64,000 bases of DNA from Porphyra umbilicalis (taxonomy: Eukaryota > Rhodophyta > Bangiophyceae > Bangiales > Bangiaceae). The position numbers and the translations under genes were made by a program. Below the pieces are notes generated by a model, which was given only the letters and a program-made list of their open reading frames with translations, made no database searches and was not told the DNA's origin. The DNA lies in the NCBI GenBank assembly GCA_002049455.2, contig KV919055.1:1-64000 (forward strand), in the 5' to 3' direction. Below, piece after piece: positions 20,152 through 33,103 of the stretch (within the stretch, counting starts at the first letter, position 1; each line of letters opens with the position of its first letter).

Positions 20152-22352
20152 CGCCCACGCCGGTAGTGCGGCAGGTGGGGGCCCTCGTGGCGCGGGGGCA
20201 AACACCCGTGCGTCCGCGCACGCCATAACAAGCGGCCGTCACAATAGTCACTGCCGTGATAATTGATGTGAGTGTGATCCTAACCCCAGCCTTGGTCACA
20301 TACTAACAGACGCGGGACGCAACCAGAGCACCCAGACTTCTACTGTCAACCTTGGGCGTCTTCCAATCAGCTTGAATCAACCTAGAATCCTAACCCCACC
20401 TTCCGTATGGACCCGGCTTTTTGCGACTTTTCGGTCTGATGTCAAAGCCCTCGAGGAAACGAGGATATGGACAGCTGGGAGACAGCTGCCCAGGCGCTTG
20501 AAAGAGAGACCAAAAATATCCTTGTCATCCGACACTGGGCGACGGGCAGTGAGGCGCGTGTACAGCACACTGTACAGTACGTGCAAACGGCGGCACGTGG
20601 GGCCAATGGCACAAGATTCGCTGGATTCGCGGCTCGATGAGCAAAGCAGTACGTTGCCCGCCTTCGCGCCTGCAAGTCTGTAGGGGCGCTGCTCAACGGC
20701 CCGTGTGCTGTCTCTTTCTGTGGGTATCTGAGCTGCAGATGCCCGCTGGACGCAGCTGCCCCCATTTTGGGGGATCAGGTGGTGAGCTCTGCTGGCAAGC
20801 AACGAACCCAGTGTACTCGCATTCGTGGCTTTTCCATTCCCAGCACAGGCGCATGGTAGTCGCCATGCCCCACTCTGCACCGTGTTCCATATTTGTCACA
20901 CGCCATCTTTCTCGCAAGCGACGGGCAGCGCTTTCTGCTGTTCCTTGTCGACCGCTGACTGCCCGCGGGACTTGAGTCCTGGGACCCGGTGGGCCTTCTT
21001 AGCCGCGGACTTCGCAAGGTTGGCCATGCTTGGCTGCCGCTGCCGGGGATTGCTGCTGTGGCGAAAAGGTATGACTTCGTGTTCTATCTGGGCGGACCTA
21101 CCCAAACAGCGATTTTTTCATCGGTCATGAAAATGAATGGAATTTTGCGTTGTATCGCTGCGAAGGTGGACAAGTTCGGACTGTGGAAGCATTTTCAGAG
21201 TACTTCGATGCACTACAAACGTCAGATCAAAGAGTGACGGAAACCGATCCCGCTGAAGAAGCCGGCGCGTGCCTCCGACGGCGGCGACTGTGGATCTTGA
21301 AGCAAGCGGCGCGTTCGTGCGCCCTCAGCGCTATCACACCATCCTTCTGCACCTCAAGGTACGTCCGCATTGCCCATACCTTCCATGTGTGCGCTTGGTC
21401 ATTGTCCTTGTGTTGAGTGGGCTCGATTTGCTATGGCGCTGCTGCGCTTCTATCGTTACCGCGTGCTTCTCCACCCTACGTCACCCTCCCCCGCGCGTGA
21501 CGATCTCTGATGACTTGCAATAGGTTTTTGCACTGTTATTCGCCGACTTTCGCTATGCGCGAGCGCGAGATGATGAATCTATTTGTTTCAGCCTTGTCTG
21601 AGATCTCTTCGTATGTGCGTTGCGTCACCCGGCCTTGGCTGAGGGACTGGCCAGCTGCTGGCTCGGGCATTGCGTGAGCTGATCGCGTGCCGAGAACTGA
21701 CCATGCACTCGTTCCGTACTGAATGTCATGCGCTGTTGGTCGGCTTCATTGCCACAGCCCCTGCTGGCTTGCAGCCCCCGCGGTGGCGGTTGTGTTTTCT
21801 TCGCGCCATCGGTACGTCTTGGATGTTACTGGCACTTCGCCGTGTTGCTGCATGCTTGCTAGGAGGATAACCGTTTAACCTACGTCCACGGAATGGCTCA
21901 CGGTGGATCGGGCCTTCACCCGCCGTGGGCTTCTATGTGTCGATAGCCCGACGACTACTGAGCATACGTGCAGTACATGTTTTCTGGTCCTTGACCGTCC
22001 TCGTTTGTGCCGTCCTCATACTAACTGCCTGAATCGTTGTCCTCTTCCCCCGTGACTCACCGCTAGTGCCCTGCACCTTATTTGTATCGGCATCCTCGCA
22101 CGTGTTGGTTCTTCCTGCCTGACACCTGTCGTTTGTTGACATGTGGGTCGCTCGCAGGTGCTAATTTCAGGTGAACGTAAACCATCATGTTGTTGCTCAT
22201 CTCTTTGTCCCTGCGTGTCAAGTCTTTGTTCAAGTGACCCCCATACGTCTGCAGCTGTCGTGCTAGTGCTCGTCAGTCGTTACGCGTGGATTATACCTCA
22301 GCCGCCCTCGTCCACGACATATACCTGTCTTAACAGCCGCCCGGCCGTGTGC

Positions 22353-23221
22353 TCATAGCCTCGTGGCACTGCAATAGCCCACCGAGTGCCTCTGCCCTGC
22401 ACCCTCCACGTTTCCAAACCCCTCATCCTCCTCCGCGGTCCCTTCGTACCCCTCCTCCGCACCCTCTGACCCCCCCCCATCCGCCTCCCATCCGGACGGC
22501 GCCGCAGAGGCGCATCCCCCCCCCAGTCCGTCGCGGCGCACCACCCACGCGTCGGCGAGCGCCACCCCCCCAGCCCCAAACGCCATGGCCGCGAGCAGCG
22601 CGTACCCCCACCCCCCCGCCCCCGCGCTGCGACCGACGACCGCCGCCGCCGCCGCCACCGCCGTGCCGGCGCCCATGCACAGGAGCACCACCCCCGACGC
22701 GCCCGCGGCGTAGGCGTAGGCGGTGGCCAGCGGCCGCCGCCGCGTGCGCGACGCGGCCGCGCCAACGCCGAGCGCGGCGGTGGCGCCGACGAGCGCGGCG
22801 GCGACGAGGAGGACGACAAAAAAGGGGGGGGGCGCCGCCGCGCGGCGCGCGTCGCCACCGCCATGCCGACGCCAAAGGTGCCGAGCGCGGCGGCGCTGAG
22901 CCCGAGGCCAAAGGTGGCCACCAGGTGCAACCGCGGGACGGTTGGGTAGGGGCGCGCCAGCGCCGCCGAGAGGCACGTGTGGCACCAACCCACGGGGGAC
23001 TCGTCGTCAGAGTCGGATGTGGAGAGGCGGGAGGGGGTGCTCGGTTTGGTCGACGTGGGGATGAAGGACGCAGACGACGACCGGGCGGGGGCGGGAGTGG
23101 GGGCGGGCGCGTCAGTGGCGACAGCGTCTTCCGTCTCTGAGCCATCCGATGTGGCCACGGCCGCCATTTCCGCGCTACGGGGCGGCGATAGCGTCGGCGG
23201 TGCGGCCGCCGTAGATGCCAT
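22353..23221 (-). CDS. Four-span membrane protein with acidic N-terminus; frame broken at a G9 run
   Basis: The ATG at 23221 is the first in frame (MASTAAAPPT). The N-terminal ~85 residues are Ser/Ala/Pro-rich and acidic (STSDSDDESPVGWCHTC). Four hydrophobic segments follow: LHLVATFGLGLSAAALGTFG, FFVVLLVAAALVGATAALGV, an alanine-rich third (GVVLLCMGAGTAVAAAAAVV), and YALLAAMAFGAGGVALADAW. Segment 1 is in one frame and segments 2-4 in another; the change coincides with G9 at 22824-22832 (plus strand), where one extra base or two fewer makes a single protein of about 289 residues. The tail is Gly/Glu-rich (EGAEEGYEGTAEEDEGFG). It lacks the CCG motif of tetraspanins, and no family is assigned. 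It may be a four-helix eukaryotic membrane protein of unknown role. Confidence 0.5.
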
Positions 23222-26200
23222 CGCCGCTGCCACGGCCGTCGGCAGCGAGTTGCCCACCGCGCTCAGGGCGGTGAGGTACCAAGTCGCGGCACGACGGTCC
23301 GCCCGCTCGGCCGTCGGCCCGTGACCGCTGCCGACATGCCCCAGACGCGACGGGGGAGCTAGTAGCGGTGGCGGTGGAGTCGTCAACGACCCTGGGCGCG
23401 ACCACGGCCGCGGGTCCACCTGTGGCGACGCCAGGCGTGCGATCAGATGGATCGACTGGTGGCACCAACGCGATGCGGGACGAGGCGAAAAGGAACAGCT
23501 ACTGTGCCGACACGAGGAGAAGAGCACACGAGGAGAAGAGAGGCGGTGTCAGCCGCTGTCAACCCATCACGGCCGAGAAGACCCCGGGATCCGTCCGCGA
23601 GGGGGTGCCTGTGAACGACTCGCGGCGCACGATGGGGTAAGCGCGACAGGCGGGTGCCACCGAAAAGGCAGCGCGGCATGCGGTGGCGTGGATCACGCTG
23701 CATTCGAAAACAAGTTTGGGGAACACCCATTACGGTGCATGCTGTGCAAGTTTAGCATTGCTTTACCAAACCGTCCAGCTTTTCGCTGCCCCCTGCGAAG
23801 GGGCTTGCCAGTCCAACTCAACGGCGTCAACGGGCACCCGTGCCCGGGCACAACCGGGCTGTCAGAGCCTCATCGGGCGCGCGCACGCCTCACACGGTGC
23901 ATCTCAGCCGCCCACTGCACACACTGGCAAAAAGACCGGCTCACCTGTCACCGACGCGCCTCTTACGCACGAGAGACAAGGGTCGCCACTCGCGGTGCCA
24001 TCTGAGTGGTTCTCTGGCAGCTACCACGCGCCCGACGCCGCAGTCAGTGGCCACCCGTCGCTGCCTCAGCCTCAGAGTTGTCCACCGCCTCTGACCGAAA
24101 TGCGGTTTGCTGGCTCGGGTGCCCCCGACGTGGGTGGCGGAGCAAGCCCCGTGATCGCCGCATGCGGGTCAAACGTCATGCAGTCTAGCGCACAGTTTTC
24201 GCCTCCTCCGGCGCGCCGCGAGGTTATCCGTCTGACCCCAGTTTTGACAACTTGTACCAGTGTTAGCAACTCGGGCTTATCTGGAAATTTCACAGTGTTT
24301 ACATATGAAATAGGGTTCCATGGGTTGCGCCAAGCACGCTACACCCCACTTCAAGCTTTTCAGTAAAATATGAGAACGTCATTGAGGCTACGAGACTCAC
24401 ACTGATGAACTCGTGAGCTCGTCAGCTCTCCATTGGTGCCTTGTCCGCCGCAAACGAAGCACATCCTGCAGAGAGAGGCCGTTTCCCTGATCCAGGACGT
24501 ATAAAATACATCGCATATTCCTTGCAACTCCGCTCTCACAGGGCGATCTGAGTAGTTCCCAGGTGACACGTCAAGCTCGCCGCCCCGTCCACCGCCCCTC
24601 GTCTTGCCCGCCCCCGATGAACCTAGGGGCTGTATAGCGGCTCTATGGAGCCCTTTTGAAGCAAATCCCACAGGGGAGTGTGCTCAGCGCCTCTGCGGCG
24701 CCTAGGGTCGGAGATTTCTGGTGACATGACTGTACAAGGATTTTCTAGGTCGCTTCTTGGTCTGTCTCCGCCATCCTTCAGCACCCACCCTTGGTCCCTG
24801 CACACTGGCCTTTATAACCACATTGTACCCGTGTCTAAGGTCCATCTGAGGTCCCCCGGCCCTCTACAGCCCGCCCTCTCCTCTCATTTATTCCCCCCCT
24901 CCCCAAACACCTTCCGTCTGCCTCCGTTGGAGTGCTCTGGATCAGCATATTGCTACCTGTCCCCCCCACCCACCCCCCCCGCCTCCCGTCTCCATGAAAA
25001 CGCTGCACTCTGGTCTGGATCCCGTCAGAGAGCTCTTGTCATGCGCCCCGGTGTCGTGAACCACGACGCAAGAGGCTGGCTGAGGACGATCCGAGCGTCA
25101 AATACTCGTTCATCACATAAGTTTTCCTCATTGTAATGTTCGATTTCAGCTGATCAGCCACTGTAACATCATGGTAAGAGAAAAAACGAGAGCGTCCCAG
25201 CGAAAACGGAGAAGACCGCCGACATCGCAGGAAGCTCCTGAGCAGAGTCATATTTTTCTTGTCCGCTGAGGATCAGATTAAGCCCTCACAGGCGGCCAGT
25301 TGCTAAAAACTGGGATCAGACCGATACGTAGCCGCGGTTCACGGTGTGTGCGCGCATGTCGCAATTGGCCAGCCCCCACTGTTTGACGCCCGCTCTTCGC
25401 AGCCGGCCGCCCACGTATCTGCCGGCACAGCGGCGCTGCCGAGCGCGCGCAGGCCGAGCCGCAATCCTCCTTCGCCCCTGAGCGTGGCCACCCCGCGCCC
25501 ATTGACAAGCTGACCGTGACGCTGACACTACCTGGACTGGGATAATCCTGACCGCATGCGGGTGATGCAGCGGGGCCTTCTCTCGACCACCCCCGCGGGG
25601 TTGGCCTGCTCGCTCTGGAAGAGGCCGCCAGCGTCGTCGCTGCCCCAGACATGGGCGCGCCGGACGGGGCCTCCACGTTCTTGACTGGTTTGGCTCCCAC
25701 GGGCGTGCGACGAGGTGGCCCAAAAAATCCACTGCACGGTCGTACCCCGCTCGGACGGCTGAAGGCGCGGCGCGTGTCTGTGGAAACAGGATCCTGGGCA
25801 GCCCTCCTCCATTTTGGCGCGGCGGGCTCGGCGTCGCCGGCTCACGATGGCCCACAAGAAGGCAGGGGGGCACCCCGACGCCGTTTTTCACACAGATTGG
25901 GTCGCGGACGGCGGGTACAGTACCGCGCGCACCAGACGCGGCGGGAGGCGCCCCGACCCCGCGGGTGGTACGTCGCGCCCACCCCAGCGGCGCGGCGGCC
26001 GGCACCCCCGTTTTTCCACCGTCGAGCGTGCCCACCCAAGGGCGGCGCCGCCGCGTCCGCGTGCGGTCCGCGGGCCGCCGCGTCAACGGGGGCGGCCGCG
26101 GAGTTCTGTACCGCCACCGTTGGCCCGCGCGCGGCGCATCCCCCTCCGGCCGTCGCGAGCCGCCGCCGACCGATCGCGTCCCGCGCGCCGCCTTGACGCG

Positions 26201-26414
26201 CACCCGGTGCGCGACGCACGCCGGCGGTGCGGCGCACGCCTCGACGCGCTCTTTTCTACGCGGCCGTAGCTGTTCCCGCGTGGGCGCCGCGGGACCGCCC
26301 CCCCACCCACCCACCGCGGCTCGGTGCGGCACCGGCGCTGTCGCGCGCCTTGTTCACCCCCCCCTCCCCGCCCCGGCGTCGCCTCACTGCCGCGGCGCGG
26401 CGTGGCTGCCCCGT
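23222..26414. other. Intergenic region
   Basis: No confident gene. 23640-25300 has moderate GC and only short or start-less frames. 24880-24990 is pyrimidine-rich. From about 25800 the composition rises steeply toward the GC-rich gene at 26.4 kb, whose promoter and leader probably lie here. Confidence 0.4.
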
Positions 26415-29400
26415 ATGCGCTCCCGGATGGGCGGCTCCCACCTCCCCCCCCAGCGGACGTCCGCGTCGCTGCGCATGGCGCCCGCGGCGACGGCGTCGTC
26501 GGTGCGGCGACACCACCGGTGGCGCCTGCGATGGCGCCTGCGCCTCCGTCACGGCGGCGGCGACGGCGTTGCCGACAGCGTCGACGCGCCCGCGGCGGCG
26601 GCGCCCGCGGTGGCAGCGGCGGCGGCGGCGGTGGCACCGCCGCCGCCGCTGCCGCCGCCGCCACCGCCGTCGCCCGTGGCGGCCGCCGGCAAGCGCACCG
26701 CCCGGTCGCGCCGCGTATCGACGCACGTCGACACGGACCTCTTTGGCCGCGGCGACGCGCGGGTGTTTGCGCCGCTCCCCGAACTCGCCGCCCGCTCCCG
26801 CGGGGGGCTGTCGGGTGGGAGTGGCGGCGGCGGCACCGCCCCCACCGCCGACGGCGGCCGCAAACCCATCGGCGGCCGCTCCTCCCTCCACATCTCCATG
26901 CGCGCGTCGATGCTCGGGCGGAGCTGGACGGGCCGCCGGTCGTCGCCGGGCGGCAGCGGGCGCCTCGGCGGCGGCGGCGGGGGGGGGCCCCCGACCGCGC
27001 CCCCGCCGACGCGCAGGTGCTGTCGATTGCGCGGGCGCTCGCGGAGCGGGACGCCAAACTCGGCGCCGGTGGCCGCGGCGCCGGCGGCGTGGGGGGGGGG
27101 GGTTTGGCGCCACCCCGGGCATCACGCGCCTCCGCGTGGAGGGCGTCGTGCCGCCGGGCGCGGCGGTGCCGGCGCCGAGCCTCATTGACGGGCGCGCGTC
27201 GTCGGCACTGAGTGTCGGCATGGGCGTCGGCGGCGGCGGCGGCGGCGGCGGCGGAGGCGGGATGGGGGTGGCGGGCTTGCCGCCGCGCTCCGCGTCGGCG
27301 GGGGTGGTGCGGGGTGCCGGTCACCGGGGGGTGGGCTCACGGCTGCCGCCGTCCTTGTTTCCCCCCGCAGGCGCGCTCATGCCGAGCGGCGGGGCTGGCG
27401 GCGGCGGGGCTGGCGGCGGCGCAGCGACGGCAGGCCCGGGGCCGGCGGCGGGGACGCTGCCGCACGCGCGCGGCGTGCGGGCGCCCGTGTGCAACGACGG
27501 GCGCGACTACACGGCGCGGGGGCGCGCCGAGGCGGCGGTCGCGGCGGTCGCCGTCGCGCGCGCCGCCGCGCTCGTTGCCGCCACCCCGACCGTACCGGCG
27601 GGGGGCGGGCGGGGCGCGCGCACGGGCGTGTTGGGGGTGGTGGGGGCGGGGGGGGGGCAGTGTCCCCACGGGGGGGGCCCGCCGCGCTGCTGCCGCCGCC
27701 GCCGGTGGGTCCCCGCGGATTGCCGCCGCGCCGCTGGCGGCGGCTCCCGCGTTGATTGCCGCCGCACCGCCGCCGGCGGGGGCGGCGGCGGCCGCCGCGG
27801 CGCCCGCAGCGTCGCAAACGACGGTGGCGGCGGCGGTGGCGGCGCCGCCGTCACCGGCGCTCGCGCCGTCGCCGCGGCCGCCGCCCGTCGATGCCATGGG
27901 GGTGGTCGGCCCGGGCGGGCCGCCCGCTGCGTCTGTGAGCCCGACGCCGGTTGCGGTGGCGGCGGCGGCGACGGCGTCGCTGGCCCCGGCTGCCGACGCG
28001 CAGCCGCAGACGGCGCCGGGGGTGGGTGTCGATGGGCAAGCGGTGGCTGTCTCTGGCGGGGAGGCGGCGCCTGCAGCGGCTGCGTCGGACGAGTCGCCGG
28101 ATGTCGGTGTGGGGCCGTCGCCACAGACCGATGGCGCCGACGGAGCAGCTGCCGCGGATGCGTCCACGCCAGTGGCGGCAACGCCAGTGTTGGCACCAGA
28201 CACGTCACCCGCCGCAGCGGCGGCAGCAGCGCCTCCCGTGGCACCGGCGCCCTCCGAGGCGGACGACGCTGCGGGCACGACGGCGGCGCCGCCACCCGCG
28301 CAAGACACCTACGAGGAGACCGAAACCTGCTCCAGCGAGTGCATCAGCTGCCGCGAGTGGGAGTACGCGCCCCCACCCCCCCCCGCCGACACCACGCCGC
28401 CCGTCACGAGCCCGGCGGTGGGCGAGGGCGGCGACGACTATCTGGGCAAGCTCGCGCTCGCCTCCTCGTCAACGACCGCCTCCCCAGAGGCGCCCGTGGC
28501 GTCACCGTCAGAGCGCTTTTGCCCGCCCCTGGACGCGGCACTGACGATACCCTCTGCCCAGGCACGGCCGCCGGCGGTCGGCCGGGTGGGGGAGGCCCCC
28601 CGCTTGGACGGCGCTGACGTCGAAGGTGGGAGCAGCGGCAGCGACGCGACGGGCAAGCCGCCACGGTCACCGCCGGTTGCGACGTCGCCGCGACCGCCAC
28701 CACCGCCGGTTGCGACCTCGCCGCGGCTGCCACCTCCGCCGGCTGCGACCTCGCCACGGCTGCCACCCCCGCCGGCTGCGACGTCGCCGCCACCGTCAGG
28801 CGATAAGACGTGGGTGAACATGCCGCTCAAGCCATCGTCGCCGCTGGCCGAGTCGGAGGAACAGTCCCGTGACGCGTGGGTGGTCCCCCCGGCGGTCCCC
28901 GCGTCGGTACCGGTCGTCGTACAAACGATCGAGGCGGCCATCCAGCGCACCATCCCGCCGGCTTCCCCGCGCCGCCTGGTCGCCGTGCGGGCCCTCTCCC
29001 CGACGACGTCGGGAGTGGCGACGCGCGTGCACCGCAGCCGCAGCGTGGATGAGTACCGCTGTTTTGCCGGCGCGCCCCGGTCCCCGGCGCCCCCGTCGTT
29101 ACCGACGGTGGCAACAACCGGCGGGGGCGTGCCAGCAGTGGGGAGCACCGCTACTGAGAAGGCGAGCACGGCCGCGGCAGCGGCGGCGGCGGAGATAATG
29201 CCCACGACGGCGACGGCGACGGCGACGGCGGCAGCGCCCCCCGCGGCGGCGTCAACATCCGGCATTCCAAAGCGCCGCCGCCGCCGCTTGAAGCCAACGG
29301 TTCGCCCCGCGCCCGTGGCGCGCCAAGAAGCGGCCATCCTGTACGGCTTGGTCCCTGCCACCGCAGCGTCGTCGCCCGTGTCAGACCTCCCCGACCTCAT

Positions 29401-30499
29401 CCTCCCCGACGCGGACGCGACGGGCGACGTTGGCGGCACCCCCTCAGCGACGTGGAGTGGCGTCAGTGAAGCGTCGTCGGCGGCTCCCAAGAGCCTACCC
29501 GCAACGGCCGCACCGCCGGCGCCGGCGCCGGCGCCGGCGCGCGCCGCGCCGCGCTCCGCGTCGGCGCCAGGATACGAGTCGCCGTCCACCCGCGTGCAGT
29601 CCATGGTGGCGGCGCTAGAGGCGCGCGCCCGCGGGCTGCCCCCACCGGCACTGCCGGTAGTTGCCGGGGCGGCGGCTCCTCCCTCACCCCGACCCGCGAC
29701 GCGCGACGTTTCGGAGAGCCGCGTCATCCACATCCGCCGGCTGGTCATTGCGCCGCCCGGGTCGCCCAGAAAGTCGACGGGCGGCGCGTCGCAGAAGGTG
29801 TCGCTGCCGCGCAGGACGTCCATCAAGGCCTCACCAACGGCCGACACGTCGCCGCGTGGGACGTCCATCAAGGCCCCATCCTCGGCCGGCACGTCGCCGC
29901 GGGCAACATCAGGCAACGGCGCGTCGCCGCAGGACGCCTCAACGAGTGAAGCGTCGGCCGAAGCGTCCCCGCAGCCGCAGTCCATGCCGATGTTGGCGGC
30001 GCTCCCCCCGTCGTTGCCCGTCTCCTCCGAGCGGGAGAGCGTCATCAAGGTGGCGCTCGCGGCGGAAGCAGCAGAGGCCGCCGCACAAGCCGCCGTCGAC
30101 GCTGCGGAAGCGGTGGCGAGCGCGGTGGAGGCGGCCGCCGCGAGGCGCGCGTCAAAGGACAAGCGCAGGCAGCGGTTGCTGGCGCAAAGCCGACCCGCGG
30201 GCAACGGTCGTGCGCCCGACAGGCGGGTGCGGCGACAAGGCCGCCCCGTCCCGCGGCGGCACGCGGCAGATGCAGAGGGCTCGGCGGGGGGCGCGGTGCC
30301 GACCAGCCCCAACCGCTTCCGCTACGGCAAGTTTGGTGAACGCCTGTACGCTAGCGGCAGCGACGCAGACGACGACGATGAGGCGGGCGAGGCGCTCTGG
30401 GCTTCCGCTTTTCGAGCCACCGCGGCGTCGGGGTCGCCACTGCAGACCGCGTCCGGCCAGGACCCTCTTGAGATTGCAGCGGACGCACTGCTTGACTGA
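26415..30499 (+). CDS. Very large low-complexity Ala/Pro/Ser-rich protein; frame breaks at G runs
   Basis: The 3' part (about 27660-30499) is one uninterrupted frame of more than 900 codons. Upstream, plausible coding jumps between frames at G9 (26979-26987), G12 (27091-27102) and G10/G8 (27648-27677): ARSRRVSTHVDTDLFGRGDARVFAPLPEL, then AQVLSIARALAERDAKLG, then GITRLRVEGVVPPGA and RAPVCNDGRDYTARG. In-frame ATGs at 26415, 26427 and 26475 are candidate starts. Notable segments are a Cys cluster ETCSSECISCREWEY, four PPPP(V/A)ATSPR repeats, a basic block PKRRRRRLKP before RQEAAILYGLVP, Ser-Pro repeats (TSIKA-type), an alanine-rich coiled helix (EAAEAAAQAAVDAAEAVASA), and an acidic C-terminus (GSDADDDDEAGE). 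It resembles a nuclear or scaffold protein with disordered segments. No known domain is identified. Confidence 0.5.
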
Positions 30500-30820
30500 T
30501 GAATAGGTCAGAAGGAGCGGTTGTAAAAAGGTGAACAGCTTTCCGTTGAACGTCCTGTAGCCCGTTGAGTGCCCTGCAGCCCCAAATCAAACAGCCAGCG
30601 CATAAGCAAACTGGACACACATACGACACCGGGAGACAGTCTTGTTTAGTGGGCGGCAGCATTTTTACAACAGACAACGAACCACGAATGAAACAGAGAG
30701 AAAAGACACAACGAAAGAAGCAAGTCACACAGGGGCCACGCGTACACTGCAACGGCGCTTGTGAGGAGCACTCTCCCCAGCCCCAGCCGCAAGCCCGAGG
30801 GCCCGTGAGCGTGTGCGCCC
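30500..30820. other. Shared 3' region of convergent genes
   Basis: 321 bp separate the two convergent stops. No further feature is seen except purine-rich sequence near 30690-30720. Confidence 0.5.
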
Positions 30821-32492
30821 TCACCGTAGGGAGGCGGCCTTCTCGAACAGCGTGTTCAACACCTTGTCCATGTTGGTCAGCGTGTCGATGCCGTATTGAT
30901 ACGTCTTCGCGACCGGGGCGTCATCAAACACCACGAGGCACCCCGCGCCCTGGTCCAAAATCCCGTTGAGCTTCTTGTCCAGGATGAGCTGGCTTAGCTT
31001 GGACTCGACCGCCGCGCGGGGGAGCTGGATGAGCTCCGCCACGTGCGTGATCTCCACACGCGAGTAGGGCTCGATGATCCGCAGCAAGTTGCCCGTCAAC
31101 AGCGTGTCGTACAGGACCTTCAGGTGGGTGCGCACGGTCGCGTCCTGCTTGAGCTCTACCTCGTACTCGTTGAGGGCCGACTCAAAGCCCTCCAGCGACC
31201 GCTTGCTGTGCGCCGCCGCCACGGCCTTCATGGCGTCAACCTCCCGGCCACTGTGCTTCAGCGCCGTCGACGTCGACGACAGGGAGACGACGTCGCCCGG
31301 CAAGTCGACCATGATCTTGCATAGGAGCATGTACTTGAGGTTGCTCACCGCCCGCGAGTCGCCGAGCGACGAGAAGCCCTCGAAGGCCTCGTAAAAGTAG
31401 GAGTAGGCGGTCTTGTAGTCCTTCTCCTCGGCGGAAACCACACCTGCCTGCATGTCAATGGCGGCCTGCAGCGTCAGTGGTACATAGATGGCGTTGGCCG
31501 TCGTCCGCGCAGCCGTCAGAGCAGCGCGCGCCTTGGGCCCATTCCGCAGCGCATGCTGCGCACGGCACTCGAGCAGCTGCACCTCCAACAGGTGGGCCTT
31601 GTCGTCCAGGCGCTTTACCTCCCGCAGCAGCTCTGTAATACCCGACAGGGCGGCGGTGTACTGCTCCGCCTCGAGCTGCAGGCTGGCCAGCCGCCCCTGG
31701 ATGCGTTGCCGCAGGAAGGTGCGCTTCTCCGTCCGGCACCAGGCAATGGTCTGCTCACACAGGTCTGCTTGCATTTTCACGTGCGCCGCCTTGGCCTCCT
31801 CAGGGCTCTGGCCGGGCTCCGCCGTGACCTCGCTGGCCGATACGTGGTCAATGAGGGTTCGCACCAGCTTGGCAGTCTTGGCTTTGGGGATGGTGGCGAA
31901 ATAGCCATGCAGCGTCTTCGTCAGCGTGGCCACCTCCGACGCGCGCTTGCACTTGATGAGGACGTCGGCGAGGCCTGTGCAACAAACGCAAGAAGAATCC
32001 ACGCGCAGCAGAACGCAGAATGCACAACAAACAACTAGTCAGCAAACGCAAAACAGCGAGAGATACATGACCAGCGTGACACCAAACCAGGACCGGCTTG
32101 GGACGACATGGTCCAGCAAACACGCCTTCCAGCACTGCTTCGAGACTTGGGCGTCGACCACACGCAAGGCGGCATGATGCCCCCAAGAGACATGGCTCAC
32201 CAACGACACCAGCAGCTCACACACAGACGGGCACCAACGTACCAATGATGGACGCCTGCTTGATCGCATTGACGTCGTCCTCTGGCGTCACCACAAGATC
32301 CGACTTCCCGTCAATGATGCGGCGGTACAACGGCTCCGCGTCGGCAGGGGAGGCCACCGCCAACGCGTCGGCACGTTCCAACACGCCGGCCAGAGTGGAC
32401 TGCTCGCCGGTCGCGGCGGGCGCGGCGCCCGCTGCGGGCGCCGCAGCTCCCGGCGGCGCGGCGGTGGTTTCGTCCATGGCCGCAGCAGTCAT
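30821..32492 (-). CDS. RPN6: 26S proteasome regulatory subunit Rpn6/PSMD11, two exons
   Basis: Exons 32492-32243 and 31974-30821 with a 268-bp GT-AG intron give 467 residues; the join makes IIGLADVL. Rpn6 is a lid subunit that clamps the 19S particle to the 20S core. The N-terminal two thirds are TPR-like helical repeats (LTKTLHGYFATIPKAKTAKL, then LREVKRLDDKAHLLEVQLLE). The C-terminal PCI domain covers about residues 340-440 (NLLRIIEPYSRVEITHVAEL, SKLSQLILDKKLNGILDQG), with a final helix that bundles the lid. It is longer than the human protein (422) because of an Ala/Pro/Gly-rich N-terminal extension. ATGs at 32492 and 32477 both fit; I chose the first. It converges on the gene ending at 30499. 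Very secure. Confidence 0.95.
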
Positions 32493-33103
32493 GATAGACG
32501 TCGGGGAGGCAAGCAGGTACACGAAAACAGCTCAGGGTCAAGCACTGGGCACAACAGTCACGTTCGAAAGGGGCAGAGTCGTCAAGGCCGGCAGCAGCTC
32601 CTGAACGAGCTTGATGCCGATCGGAGGGAGACCGACAGCGCTGCTGCCAGCAAGCGGAAATCGCACGCGAAGGCTAATACTGAGCATAAATACATTTCTG
32701 TCTTTCTCAAACAAGTCGCGTAAACCTTGCTGCTTTTCGTATGATAAGCCAATCAGAAATCGATGCAGCCACAGATTTCGTACGTCCGTGCAGCTATTCA
32801 TACATCATGCATCGATCGGGCATCATGCACAACTGTATACTGTACAACACTGCATGACCAGACGTAGCTCCGTATCAGCTCTCACGGGAGGATCACCAAA
32901 CATCGAAGTTGCTGGTAGTAGCGGAAGCTAGGGAAACTGAGGAGACGCACTGTACAATCCGGCAATCCTCCCCGGAAAAACACACCACCCCACACCACCC
33001 GGCCGGCACCCTCCACTCGTCCCCCACCACACACGCGTGCACGCGTATGAAGCCCAAATGTCTGCCGCCCTCGCACCCCCTGTTCATCGACGCCGCCCCC
33101 CCC
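32493..33103. other. Promoter region of RPN6 and 3' flank of the BAF60 gene
   Basis: No gene. Lower GC than the flanking coding regions; it includes the CCAATCAG box listed separately and a run of CACACCACC near 32980-33000. Confidence 0.5.
32749..32756. promoter_or_regulatory. CCAAT box (CCAATCAG)
   Basis: A full CCAATCAG element lies about 257 bp upstream of the RPN6 start. The same octamer occurs about 364 bp upstream of the thioredoxin gene. This is the consensus for NF-Y; binding here is inferred. Confidence 0.35.

Larger units (their letters stand above)
17767..22352. other. Long intergenic region
   Basis: No confident gene. 18450-19620 is extremely GC-rich and open on both strands. 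19660-20150 holds the inverted-repeat element. 20240-22300 is less GC-rich, with only short frames; the longest with mixed composition is 82 codons at 20989-21237 (+). A CCAATCAA box at 18329-18336 lies about 560 bp upstream of the ABC transporter start. Confidence 0.45.

Noticed and set aside
20276..20400. Repeated TCCTAACCCC resembling telomere-type sequence
   Set aside because: Only two isolated occurrences about 110 bp apart; not an array.
23683..24366. 227-codon plus-strand frame
   Set aside because: It has no ATG start at its 5' end, mixed composition and no recognisable motif; probably chance in moderate-GC DNA.
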